In this document: positions 36,133 to 44,744 of the stretch, in pieces
Layout: every line of letters starts with the position of its first letter
Numbering within the stretch: the first letter of the stretch is position 1
NCBI GenBank assembly: GCA_045604705.1
Contig: JAZUOO010000005.1
Coordinates: 1-62,044 of the forward strand
Origin: SIG622 sp045604705
Lineage (GTDB): Bacteria; Bacillota; Clostridia; Oscillospirales; CAG-382
Reading direction: 5' to 3'
DNA: 62,044 nucleotides
Program-made: the position numbers and the translations under genes
Notes under the pieces: model-generated
What the model was told of the DNA's origin: nothing
Databases searched by the model: none
The model's input: the letters and a program-made list of their open reading frames with translations, nothing else

Positions 36133-36162
36133 TTGTGGTAAAGTTGTGGTAAGTTTGTGGTA
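36133..36162. repeat. three TTGTGGTA direct repeats, 11-bp period
   Basis: TTGTGGTA at 36133-36140, 36144-36151 and 36155-36162, exactly 11 bp apart, between the truncated AraC gene and the end of the next gene. The spacing puts the sites on one face of the helix. Confidence 0.75.
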
Positions 36163-36184
36163 TGATTTACAACATCAAAAGTTA

Positions 36185-36691
36185 TTATTTCTTTTTGATA
36201 GCATCTAACAATTTAATTATTTCAGCAAAACCAAGAAACATTGTTCCGCTTATCAAAGCAACACACCAATAAGTAAAGGCAATAGCAAATGAAAATTCTG
36301 TGTCCGTATATGTATAGTAGGAACCTTTAACAACTTCAACATTTCCCAATGCAATTCCAGCAATAAATCCACCAATAAATACTACCCACGCTATAACTGT
36401 TAGTGCTGTGGCAATAGGATTGATTTCAGATGTATCGTCTTTTTTTGAATACTTCTTTACTTCCTGATATTCTTCGTCTGTAATTTCAACTGGAACTTTT
36501 TTGTAGTATTTGTTTGTTGAGTTGGCACTATCCCATTCAGATGAAGAAAATTCTTCACTATAATTATTGTCGGGAGAATATACTTTTTCAAATAATCCTA
36601 ATTCAATTAATGTTTTTTGTTTTTCTTCCTCATATTTTTTCTTTTCAGCATCTTTTTTAGCATCTAAAAATTCTTTTAATTTTTCGTTCAT
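36185..36691 (-). CDS. small membrane protein, unknown function
   Basis: A 168-residue protein encoded in AT-rich DNA. The N-terminal half is Lys/Glu-rich and cytoplasmic (DAKKDAEKKKYEEEKQK). Two hydrophobic segments lie around 93-116 and 131-160, so it has two membrane spans with a short loop between. GGAGGGAAACTAA precedes the ATG and a promoter lies 31 nt upstream. Not a recognised family. Base composition and codon use differ from the flanking genes, suggesting transfer. Confidence 0.75.
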   Translation of the reverse strand: MNEKLKEFLDAKKDAEKKKYEEEKQKTLIELGLFEKVYSPDNNYSEEFSSSEWDSANSTNKYYKKVPVEITDEEYQEVKKYSKKDDTSEINPIATALTVIAWVVFIGGFIAGIALGNVEVVKGSYYTYTDTEFSFAIAFTYWCVALISGTMFLGFAEIIKLLDAIKKK

Positions 36692-36721
36692 TTAGTTTCC
36701 CTCCTAAACTTTGTTGTATAT

Positions 36722-36750
36722 ATTGTATCATAATATTCTATAATTGTCCA
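36722..36750 (-). promoter_or_regulatory. promoter of the islet membrane-protein gene
   Basis: TGGACA (36745-36750), a 17-nt spacer and TACAAT (36722-36727). Confidence 0.65.
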
Positions 36751-36758
36751 TATTTTTA

Positions 36759-36797
36759 CAAAAAAAGAAAAACGGACTATCAAAACTGATAATCCGT
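36759..36797 (-). terminator. terminator without an intact gene
   Basis: ACGGATTATCA/TGATAGTCCGT stem and a long T-rich tract on the minus strand. Just upstream, only a 21-codon open tail (36814-36879) remains of whatever it served. Confidence 0.75.
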
Positions 36798-36909
36798 AAT
36801 CTTTGAAATCATATTAACTTAATGTATCGGCTATTGTTTTCGCTATTCTTACTTTTGTTTCTGCTAAAACAATTAAATGTTAAAAAATTTCCTTTTATGC
36901 GGAAGAAAA

Positions 36910-36938
36910 TTGACTTTTAAAGAATTATATGTTATAAT
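36910..36938 (+). promoter_or_regulatory. promoter of the zinc-ribbon gene
   Basis: TTGACT (36910-36915), a 17-nt spacer and TATAAT (36933-36938). Confidence 0.75.
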
Positions 36939-36969
36939 AAAATAAAAAGCGTATAAAGGAGTTGTTTTT

Positions 36970-37131
36970 ATGGCTTTAATTAAATGTCCCGGATGTGGAA
37001 AAGAGATTTCTGATAAGGCTTCTACTTGTATAAATTGTGGCTTTCCACTATCAGAGTTAGATAATATGACTATTGTTGAAGAAATACCAAGCATTGAAGA
37101 TACACCAAACAAAGAAGTAGTTTATTATTGA
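36970..37131 (+). CDS. short zinc-ribbon protein, possibly truncated
   Basis: A 53-residue protein with a zinc-ribbon: CPGCGKEISDKASTCINCG (C6, C9, C20, C23), then an acidic tail. AAAGGAG precedes the ATG and a consensus promoter lies upstream. Proteins with this ribbon are usually longer, with membrane or other domains after it. The stop codon falls exactly where AT-rich DNA gives way to the dockerin gene, so the natural C-terminus may have been lost at the junction. Confidence 0.65.
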   Translation: MALIKCPGCGKEISDKASTCINCGFPLSELDNMTIVEEIPSIEDTPNKEVVYY

Positions 37132-40106
37132 TATAATTATCAGAAAGACTTCCAACGGCGATGACTTCATTTTCAATAGCCTCTTCATTGAAGGTGACAG
37201 CTCCGGTTTCGGTGCTGAAATACTTGAGGGTGCCCCCAACAAGCTTCCCATGGATGATATTGTTACGGTACCCATGGTGCTTACTCCTACGCTTCTCAAC
37301 AAGGTGATTTCCGATAACAACAGTAATAACGGTTCAACATTCTCGGTTTACCACCTCGGCGTTACGGATAGCGATGTTCTTCGTTTTATTCCCAATCCCG
37401 AAAGCAGTGACCAGGTAGCCAGCTGCTACAACTCAACATCAAACTCCATTTCTCTCCCCTCGTATCAATATGCGGTTATAAAGTATTACTATGAGCTTGA
37501 GCCGGGTACAACGCAGGCAAATGCCGTGGGCAATAGGCAAAGTATCAATTTCTCGCAGCTTTCCAACGGCAATCCCACATCCGTAAACATAGAATCCGCA
37601 GACAAGATTATTCTCGGAGGAACAAGTGCACACAAGTCTATAATCGACCTTAATGCTATTACTGCAAGAACAGGGTACACGGGCTATCTGCAGCATTTCC
37701 ACTTCAGCCCTTACGGTAATATGCTCGGAAATCAGCTTGCTTCCACAGAGCTTATGAACATTGAATCAATCTCTTTCTATGCGGAATATCCCTATGCTAA
37801 TCAGTATGAGATTGAGGTTGCACTTGACAAGACAATCGGCACACAGGCTCAGACAATAAGCCTTACCGGCAAAGATATTCTTCCTTCCGCACACAAGTAT
37901 GCCATAGTTAAGTATACCGCCAAAGAGGATGCAACCGTTACACTCGGCTTCGCAGGACTTTACGGCGGCGATTACTCCGCTTCCAAGGCAGCTCCTGCTG
38001 CAATGAACGAAATAATTATTCCTCTTAGCGAAATTGCAAAGAGTGGTCAGATGTACTACTATGAAAATGTTGCTCTTTCCGCTGACAAGGAAATTGACAT
38101 TGAGAGTATTACGTTCAGCGTCTACCCTAATCCGGATGCGGTATTCTCTGTTTCTTTTGACGCCAATGGCGGCAAGGGTACTGTTCCCGAGGCTGTTTCC
38201 GGTAAAATCGGTTCAGTGGTAACACTTCCTACAGCAAGCCTCGAGAGGGGTACACAGCTGTTCCTCGGATGGGGACTTACGCCTGACGCTACCGAAACGG
38301 TTTCCAAATTTGTAATTCCCATTGACGGAACAACACTTTATGCAATTTATGCGGATGCTGCAACTCTTACATACGACGCTAACGGCGGTACGGGTACTGT
38401 TCCGCCTTCGGTAAAGGTGCTTATCGGCGAAAAAACCGCCCTTGTGGACTCAGAGCTTACAAAGGACGGTGCAATCTTTATCGGTTGGGGTACTACGGCA
38501 AATGCAACAGTCCCCGTAAGTACAATTACCATGGATGCCGACGGCGTTACGGTATATGCAATTTACCGCGAGCTTGAAACGCTTTATGTTACAAATAATG
38601 CTTCCGGCAAGTTGACATACAACGGTGAGGAGGTAACTGCCGACTACGCAACACTTGGTGAAGCACTTACGGCTCTCGGTGCAAACGGCGGTCACATCAT
38701 CTTTACGGGTTGCTATGAGTATACGGACTTCTTCAACAAGCAAAATTCTTCTGCTCCCATAGTTATTCTTGAGGGGGCGGATGACGGTGCTATTCTCAGA
38801 TTCGAGTCTACTATAAACACAGGCACAGGCAAAGCGTCTGCCGTAAGCGCACTTCTTCGTTGCGATACAACCTTTAAGAACATAAAGCTTCTCAAAGGTA
38901 TTCACGCACTCAACACCGTGTCCGATCTTTACATTAAAGGTAATGGCAAGACACTTATAATCCAAGACGGTACTGCAACATACAATGAAAGCAGAAACGG
39001 AATCAACAACCTCGGATCCGAAACTCAGCTTCAGGGTTATGATTTTTAAAAAGCTTATTGTCAGAAGCGGTATGTATACCGACAACTTCCATCTTTGTGC
39101 ACAGCAAGCAAGCACGAGCGGAAATCGCTATTATGAAATATCCGGCACGGCAAATGTAAAATCTCCCATCCAGCTCGGTGCTCTTCAATGGGGGTTAAGA
39201 ACAGATACACACAGCGGTAACATTACACTTATTATAAACGGCGGTGTATTCGGTCAAGAACACGCCATAAATCTTGACAAGAACAATACGGACGGTAAAA
39301 TCACAAATGCCACAGGTACGGTGTCTGCTGTTATAAACAACGGTATTGCTGACACAACGGCATTTGTAATTGATCCTAAGGTCCAGTATGTTATCAAGTC
39401 AGGTAAGGGCGGCAAGGTAACACTTGCTGCCGAGGGTTCTGCGACAGCGGCTCCTACGTTCCTTATCAAGGCTGATACCAACAATGCTATTCTTATAAAC
39501 GGCACAAAGGTCGCGGATGTAAACGGTGAATATACATTCAAGCCTGAGACTACGGGCGAATATGTTGTAGCATACGAAGAAAAGCTGACAGAGGTTGAAT
39601 TCAGCATCACACTCGGCGGCAAGGGTGAAACAAGCTCGGTTATCGTTGACAATTATACGGGCTACGACGGAAGAGCAGTTCTTGAAATCGAAGGGGTCGA
39701 GCCAATTTATCTTGAAGCTGCAGATGGCAAAGCATCTCATGTAACAACCAATGTAGGACTTATGTCCGGCGAATATACATTCAAGGTTAAAAAGCCCGGC
39801 TACATCACATATACGAGTACACTCACGGTAAACAGTGACGGAACATTCATAATGGATACAATTCCCGAGCTTATTGCAGGTGACATCAGTAATAATTTTG
39901 ATGTTACAGAGGGTGACGGGAAAATTGACATTGACGACTTCATAAGAATTCTCAGGGGCATCTCAAATGAAGAGGGCGAAAACACTACGCTTCTTCGTCA
40001 GATTGTTGACCTTAACGAGGACGGCACTGTGAATGTTCAGGATCTTTCGCTTATTAAGGCAAATTACGGTAAGACAACGGCTGATTATTCAACAGATGCC
40101 GAATAA
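37121..40106 (+). pseudogene. extracellular InlB-repeat/dockerin protein, 5'-truncated and frameshifted
   Basis: Remains of a large secreted protein. The frame is open from 37121 but has no start until an internal ATG at 37250 lacking a ribosome site, and no signal peptide, so the 5' part is missing. It encodes two related beta-rich segments, then two Listeria-Bacteroides/InlB-type repeats (FDANGGKGTVPEAVSGKIGS and YDANGGTGTVPPSVKVLIGE). At about 39040 the frame shifts by one base within TTTTTAAAAA and continues to 40106. The end is a type I dockerin-like pair of calcium-binding repeats (EGDGKIDIDDFIRIL and NEDGTVNVQDLSLIKANYG). Dockerins attach proteins to cohesin scaffolds; no cohesin is in the window. 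Confidence 0.8.
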
Positions 40107-40140
40107 TATTGTAATAAGTTAAAAGGTATATAGTAAAATT

Positions 40141-40173
40141 ACAGGGACGGTATAAAACCCGTTCCTGTTTTCT
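40141..40173 (+). terminator. terminator of the dockerin gene
   Basis: ACAGGGACGG...CCGTTCCTGT stem followed by a short T tract. Confidence 0.8.
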
Positions 40174-40252
40174 ATGTAATCAAAGGATAAAAATACACCC
40201 TCGGACGATAATTTGTGAGGTTACACTGTCATATTTTATCGCCAACACGGAT

Positions 40253-40372
40253 ATGAAAATATGCGATATTGCCGTCATGTGCGCATATGTTTTTATGACA
40301 GTGTACAAAAAGGGGTACGATGTCACGTCGGAGGAACGCAGAAAGATACTTGTACCATTCCTGAAAGCATAA
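40253..40372 (+). pseudogene. possible gene fragment, 39 codons
   Basis: Between the dockerin and recD2 terminators, an open frame ending in YKKGYDVTSEERRKILVPFLKA has the codon use of the local genes and is open upstream of its ATG to about 40202, but has no ribosome site. It looks like the C-terminal end of a lost gene. Family unknown. Confidence 0.3.
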
Positions 40373-40416
40373 AATAAAGCCTTAGTTGCAAGTCGGATTT
40401 TTCCGTTGCAGCTAAG
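40370..40416 (-). terminator. recD2 terminator
   Basis: CTTAGCTGCAA...TTGCAACTAAG followed by TTTATTTT on the minus strand, 12 nt past the recD2 stop. Confidence 0.85.
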
Positions 40417-40428
40417 ACTGTTTTGGTT

Positions 40429-42669
40429 TCAAAGGTCGTTGTTTTCCGTTTTTTTCGACGATACCGCTTTTCCCAGCATTTTGCAAAGTCCCGTGTATCT
40501 GTAGACCTGTCTGTTGTTCTGTACCATTTCGTCTGTTTTTTCTATGCTTCCCGCAATTATGGCGTAGCTTTTTGCTCTTGTTACGGCGGTATAGAGCATA
40601 TTTCTTGTGAGAAGTCCAGGCGGTGCATCGAGAATCGGGATGATGACACATGGGTACTCACTGCCTTGACTTTTGTGGATTGTAACAGCATAGGCGTGCT
40701 CTATTTCATCGAATTGGGTAAGATCATAGCGGACCTTTCTGCCGTCGTAGCTTACATCAAAATATTCTTCAAAGGTGTTTATTCTTTCGATTATTCCGAT
40801 TTCGCCGTTGTATACGCCCTGTCCGCTTCTGCCATCATCGTATGCCCATTCCTGTGAGTAGTTGTTCTTTATCTGCATGACCTTGTCGCCCTCTCGGTAG
40901 GTTATGTCGCCGACCTTTTTTTCAAGCTTCATGGTGCTTGCAGGGTTCAGGACATTCTGCAGTGCGGCGTTGAGATTCACCGTTCCCGCAAATCCCTTTC
41001 GTGAGGGTGTGATAACCTGAATATCCTCAAAAGGATCAAGTTTATATGCTTCGACAAGTCTTTTTGAACAGAGAGAGCATACAAGCTCCACAAGCTCCTG
41101 GGCGTTATTTCGCTTCATAAAGAAGAAGTCGGAGCTTTTGTTATCGGTGCTGGGCATTTCACCTTTATTTATCTTATGGGCATTTATGACTATGTCGCTT
41201 CCGTCGCCCTGTCGGAACACTTCATCAAGTCTGACGGTTGGGATTACTCCCGAACTCAGCATATCACGCAAGGTATCTCCTGCACCTACGGGAGGAAGCT
41301 GGTCGCTGTCACCGAGAAAAACAAGCTTTGTCCCCGGCTTTACGGCACGAAGAAGTGAGGACAAAAGGAAGATGTCACACATAGAAATTTCATCAATTAT
41401 AAGAGCATCGCACTCAAGGGGGTTATCCTCGTCCCTGCCAAAGGTTTCGTTGCCCGCATCGTCACCTGTATAGCCACTCTCCAGAAGTCGGTGGATGGTT
41501 CTTGCTTCACGCTCGGTGGCATTCGTCATTCTTTTTGCAGCTCTGCCTGTCGGTGCGGCAAGAAGGACATCCATTCCGAGACTGTCAAAGACCTTTATCA
41601 TTGCACGGATAACGGTGGTTTTTCCCGTACCCGGGCCGCCTGTAATTATCAGCATCCCATGGTCAAGTGCGCTTTTTATTGCGTGTCTTTGAAGTTCAGC
41701 AAAGGTGATTCCCATTTCCGCCTCGCAGGCCTCTATGTGTCTGTCTGCCTTTGAATCCGGGATATTTATGCTTGTTTCGGAAAGAATTTTCAGCTTGTCC
41801 GCACAGTATTTTTCGGCTCTGTAGGCAAAATCCATGTATACAGCAAGAGTTTCGCCGTATTTTACAATTACAACCTCGCCGAGTGCACCTATTGCACGAA
41901 GTCCCGATTCTGCCTCTTCCTTTGTGACACCCAGCAGTCTTACGGTTTCCTCTATCAGCTTTTCCATCGGCAGATAGCAGTTTCCGTTCCTTGATATGTT
42001 CAGCTTCAGGATATACTTCATTCCCGACTCAATTCTGAAGTGCGAATGCTCATCAATACCAAGCTGTTTTGCTATTGCGTCTGCTCTCTCAAAGCCTATG
42101 CCGTGTATCTGCTCGCAAAGTATATATGGGTTTCTTTTGATTATGTCAACGGATGCATCGCCGTATTTTTTATAGACCTTCATGGCAGTGGATGTACCGA
42201 AAATGCCGTTGAAATACATCATTACGTTACGCATTCCGAACTGTTCGTTGAATTTTTCGGCTATTTCTCTTGCTTTTTTTCGGGTTACGCCTTTTACGTC
42301 TTCCAGGTATTCGGGATGCTTTTCAAGTACGTCAAAGGTATCCCCTCCGAATTTATCCACGATTCTTCTCGCAAGCACCGGACCTACTCCCTTTATCGCA
42401 CCTGAGGCAAGGTAGGAGATGATGGAGCTTTCCGTTGCCGGTAATTCCTTTTCGTAATGCTCCACCTTGAACTGCCGTCCGAATGTGGGATGATTCACAA
42501 ACTTGCCCATAGCGGTAATGGTTTCTCCGCAGTTAAGGAACGGCATTGTCCCCACAAGGGTCAGCATCTCGCCTTCATAGTCAATAACGCAGACGGTGTA
42601 GCCGTTTATTTCGTTGGTGTAGGTTATATCTTCGACTTCGCCTTTGACGGTGTCCAGCTTTTCTGCCAT
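40429..42669 (-). CDS. recD2: RecD2-type ATP-dependent DNA helicase
   Basis: Superfamily 1B 5'-3' helicase of the RecD2/YrrC type, present in bacteria where RecD is not part of RecBCD; implicated in repair and replication-fork maintenance. The 746-residue protein has the RecD2-specific N-terminal extension with helix-hairpin-helix motifs (GAIKGVGPVLARRIVDKFG, about residues 92-110), Walker A GGPGTGKTT (near 350), DEISMCD, and the C-terminal AYAVTIHKSQGSEYP and LYTAVTRAK helicase motifs. AAAGGAGG precedes the ATG. Monocistronic. Confidence 0.95.
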   Translation of the reverse strand: MAEKLDTVKGEVEDITYTNEINGYTVCVIDYEGEMLTLVGTMPFLNCGETITAMGKFVNHPTFGRQFKVEHYEKELPATESSIISYLASGAIKGVGPVLARRIVDKFGGDTFDVLEKHPEYLEDVKGVTRKKAREIAEKFNEQFGMRNVMMYFNGIFGTSTAMKVYKKYGDASVDIIKRNPYILCEQIHGIGFERADAIAKQLGIDEHSHFRIESGMKYILKLNISRNGNCYLPMEKLIEETVRLLGVTKEEAESGLRAIGALGEVVIVKYGETLAVYMDFAYRAEKYCADKLKILSETSINIPDSKADRHIEACEAEMGITFAELQRHAIKSALDHGMLIITGGPGTGKTTVIRAMIKVFDSLGMDVLLAAPTGRAAKRMTNATEREARTIHRLLESGYTGDDAGNETFGRDEDNPLECDALIIDEISMCDIFLLSSLLRAVKPGTKLVFLGDSDQLPPVGAGDTLRDMLSSGVIPTVRLDEVFRQGDGSDIVINAHKINKGEMPSTDNKSSDFFFMKRNNAQELVELVCSLCSKRLVEAYKLDPFEDIQVITPSRKGFAGTVNLNAALQNVLNPASTMKLEKKVGDITYREGDKVMQIKNNYSQEWAYDDGRSGQGVYNGEIGIIERINTFEEYFDVSYDGRKVRYDLTQFDEIEHAYAVTIHKSQGSEYPCVIIPILDAPPGLLTRNMLYTAVTRAKSYAIIAGSIEKTDEMVQNNRQVYRYTGLCKMLGKAVSSKKTENNDL

Positions 42670-42786
42670 GGGGAGTGCCTCCTTTCGGGGATTTTGATAG
42701 TATAGAATATTATAACAGGTAAAAATTGATTATGTATAAATTGGCTATTAACAATTAGAACATTTGTATCTTTCTGACCACATATA

Positions 42787-42819
42787 TCAAAAGACGGAGC
42801 CACACAAAGCCCCGTCTTA
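42787..42819 (-). terminator. guaB terminator
   Basis: AGACGGGGC...GCTCCGTCT stem followed by TTTTG on the minus strand, about 35 nt past the guaB stop. Confidence 0.8.
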
Positions 42820-42829
42820 ATTAATCCTT

Positions 42830-42850
42830 AATTATGAATTGTGCATTGTC
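42830..42850. repeat. period-7 array next to the guaB stop
   Basis: AATTATG AATTGTG CATTGTC, ending within 2 nt of the guaB stop codon; nearly the same as the array at the smc stop (2186-2206). Confidence 0.65.
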
Positions 42851-42851
42851 T

Positions 42852-44354
42852 TTATCTGTTTCCGCCCTGATCCTTAACCAGCACGTCATGCGCACCGCCC
42901 TCGACAATGGAAACCGAGCTTACAAGTGTGAGCTTTGCTTTCTGTTGGAGTTCTTCAATGGAGAGCGCACCACAGTTACACATTGTGGAACGAACCTTTG
43001 CAAGTGTAACCATGAGGTTGTCATGAAGAGGTCCTGCATACGGTACGTAGCAGTCTACGCCTTCAACAAATGAGAGCTTTGCAGCACCGCCCATGTCGTA
43101 TCTCTGCCAGTTTCTTGCTCTTGCACTTCCCTCTCCCCAGTATTCCTTCATGTAGTTGCCGTTTACCATAATCTTGTTTGTGGGAGATTCATCAAATCTT
43201 GAGAAGTATCTGCCCAACATTACGAAATCACAGCCCATTGCCAGTGCAAGTGTAATGTGGTAGTCATGTACAATACCGCCGTCGGAGCAAATCGGGATGT
43301 ATACGCCTGTTTCCTTGTAGTATTCATCTCTTGCCTTTGCAACGTCGATTACCGCTGTTGCCTGACCTCTGCCTATACCCTTTGTTTCACGGGTAATACA
43401 GATTGAGCCGCCGCCGATACCTATCTTTATGAAGTCTGCACCTGCTTCTGCAAGAAATCTGAAGCCCTCTGCATCAACAACGTTACCTGCACCAATCTTA
43501 ACGGTATCGCCGTACTTTTCACGTACGAATGCGATAGTTCTCTTCTGCCATTCTGTAAAGCCCTCGCTGGAGTCGATACAGAGTACGTCTGCTCCTGCTT
43601 CGACAAGGGCGGGGATTCTTTCTTCGTAGTCACGGGTATTTACACCTGCGCCTACAACGTATCTCTTTGCCGCATCAAGAAGCTCGTGAGGATTTTCCTT
43701 GTGCTGTGCATAGTCTTTTCTGAATACAAAATAAAGGAGCTTTCCGTTCTTATCAACGATTGGGAGAGAGTTGAGCTTGTGATCCCAGATTATGTTGTTT
43801 GCTTCCTTAAGGCTTGTGCCTTCGGGAGCTGTTATCAGCTTTTCAAGGGGAGTCATAAAGGTGTGAACCTTTTCGTCCATGGACATACGGCTGATTCTGT
43901 AATCTCTGCCTGTTACAATACCGAGAAGCTTGCCATTGGGACTTCCGTCTTCGGTTACTGCGATTGTGGAGTGACCGAGAGCTTCTGTCAGAGCCACAAC
44001 ATCTGCAAGAGTGTCATCCGGTTTAATATTTGAATCGGAGGTAACAAAGCCTGCCTTATAATTCTTGACTCTCTTTATCATTTCGGCTTCCTGTTCGATG
44101 GTCTGTGAGCCGTAGATAAAGGATACGCCGCCTTCCTTTGCAAGTGCAATTGCCATTTTGTCATCGGATACCGACTGCATGATAGCGGAAACCATGGGGA
44201 TATTCATGGAAATTGCAGGTTCTTCGCCCTTTTTGAACTTTACAAGGGGAGTTCTGAGAGATACATTTCCGGGAATGCAGTTAGCGTCGGAATATCCGGG
44301 AATAAGCAGATATTCGCTGAAGGTTCTTGAAGGTTCGTCGTAGTAGTAAGCCAT
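42852..44354 (-). CDS. guaB: IMP dehydrogenase
   Basis: Oxidises IMP to XMP with NAD+, the committed step to guanine nucleotides. The 500-residue barrel protein carries a CBS-pair insert (about residues 100-220), the catalytic loop cysteine in GIGGGSICITRETKGIGRGQ (about 315-334) and the C-terminal CNCGALSIEEL. It starts with MAYYYDEPSRTFSEYLLIPG, the subtype widespread in Clostridia. The ATG at 44354 has AAAGGAG at ideal spacing. An extended -10 element TGGTATAAT lies at about 44399-44407. guaA is not adjacent. Confidence 0.96.
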   Translation of the reverse strand: MAYYYDEPSRTFSEYLLIPGYSDANCIPGNVSLRTPLVKFKKGEEPAISMNIPMVSAIMQSVSDDKMAIALAKEGGVSFIYGSQTIEQEAEMIKRVKNYKAGFVTSDSNIKPDDTLADVVALTEALGHSTIAVTEDGSPNGKLLGIVTGRDYRISRMSMDEKVHTFMTPLEKLITAPEGTSLKEANNIIWDHKLNSLPIVDKNGKLLYFVFRKDYAQHKENPHELLDAAKRYVVGAGVNTRDYEERIPALVEAGADVLCIDSSEGFTEWQKRTIAFVREKYGDTVKIGAGNVVDAEGFRFLAEAGADFIKIGIGGGSICITRETKGIGRGQATAVIDVAKARDEYYKETGVYIPICSDGGIVHDYHITLALAMGCDFVMLGRYFSRFDESPTNKIMVNGNYMKEYWGEGSARARNWQRYDMGGAAKLSFVEGVDCYVPYAGPLHDNLMVTLAKVRSTMCNCGALSIEELQQKAKLTLVSSVSIVEGGAHDVLVKDQGGNR

Positions 44355-44692
44355 GTTTGTTCTCCTTTGCATTTGTAGTCTTACGGGTAATTTGATTCAT
44401 TATACCACTATTTTTTGAACAAATAAATACATTGAGCAAAAATATATTGAAAAATCTTATTTTCGTTGAAATTGACGAAGCAAACGGTACGGAAAAGGGC
44501 GGTTTTATATGTATTTCAGTCAAAATACGTGAAATTCCGGAAAAGGTTGCTATTTTCGTTATAATATTTTACTTATACATTCCATATGATAGGATTATCC
44601 CCTGTTAATTCTTTCGACAATAAAAACAATAATGCACATTAAATGGACAAAAGCGATTATTTTACGTTATTCTATTTTTCAGTATTTTTACA

Positions 44693-44724
44693 TATAAAAA
44701 CGGACGAGCCCGAAGACCCGCCCG
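44693..44724 (-). terminator. flotillin gene terminator
   Basis: CGGGCGGGTC-TTCG-GGCTCGTCCG followed by TTTTT, 20 nt past the stop. The rest of 44373-44692 shows no gene. Confidence 0.85.
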
Positions 44725-44744
44725 ATTATAATACATTTAAGAAA

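Noticed and set aside
39030..39055. Programmed +1 frameshift in the dockerin gene
   Set aside because: UUU-UAA-A is a possible slip site, but there is no properly spaced Shine-Dalgarno stimulator and the gene is already truncated at its 5' end.
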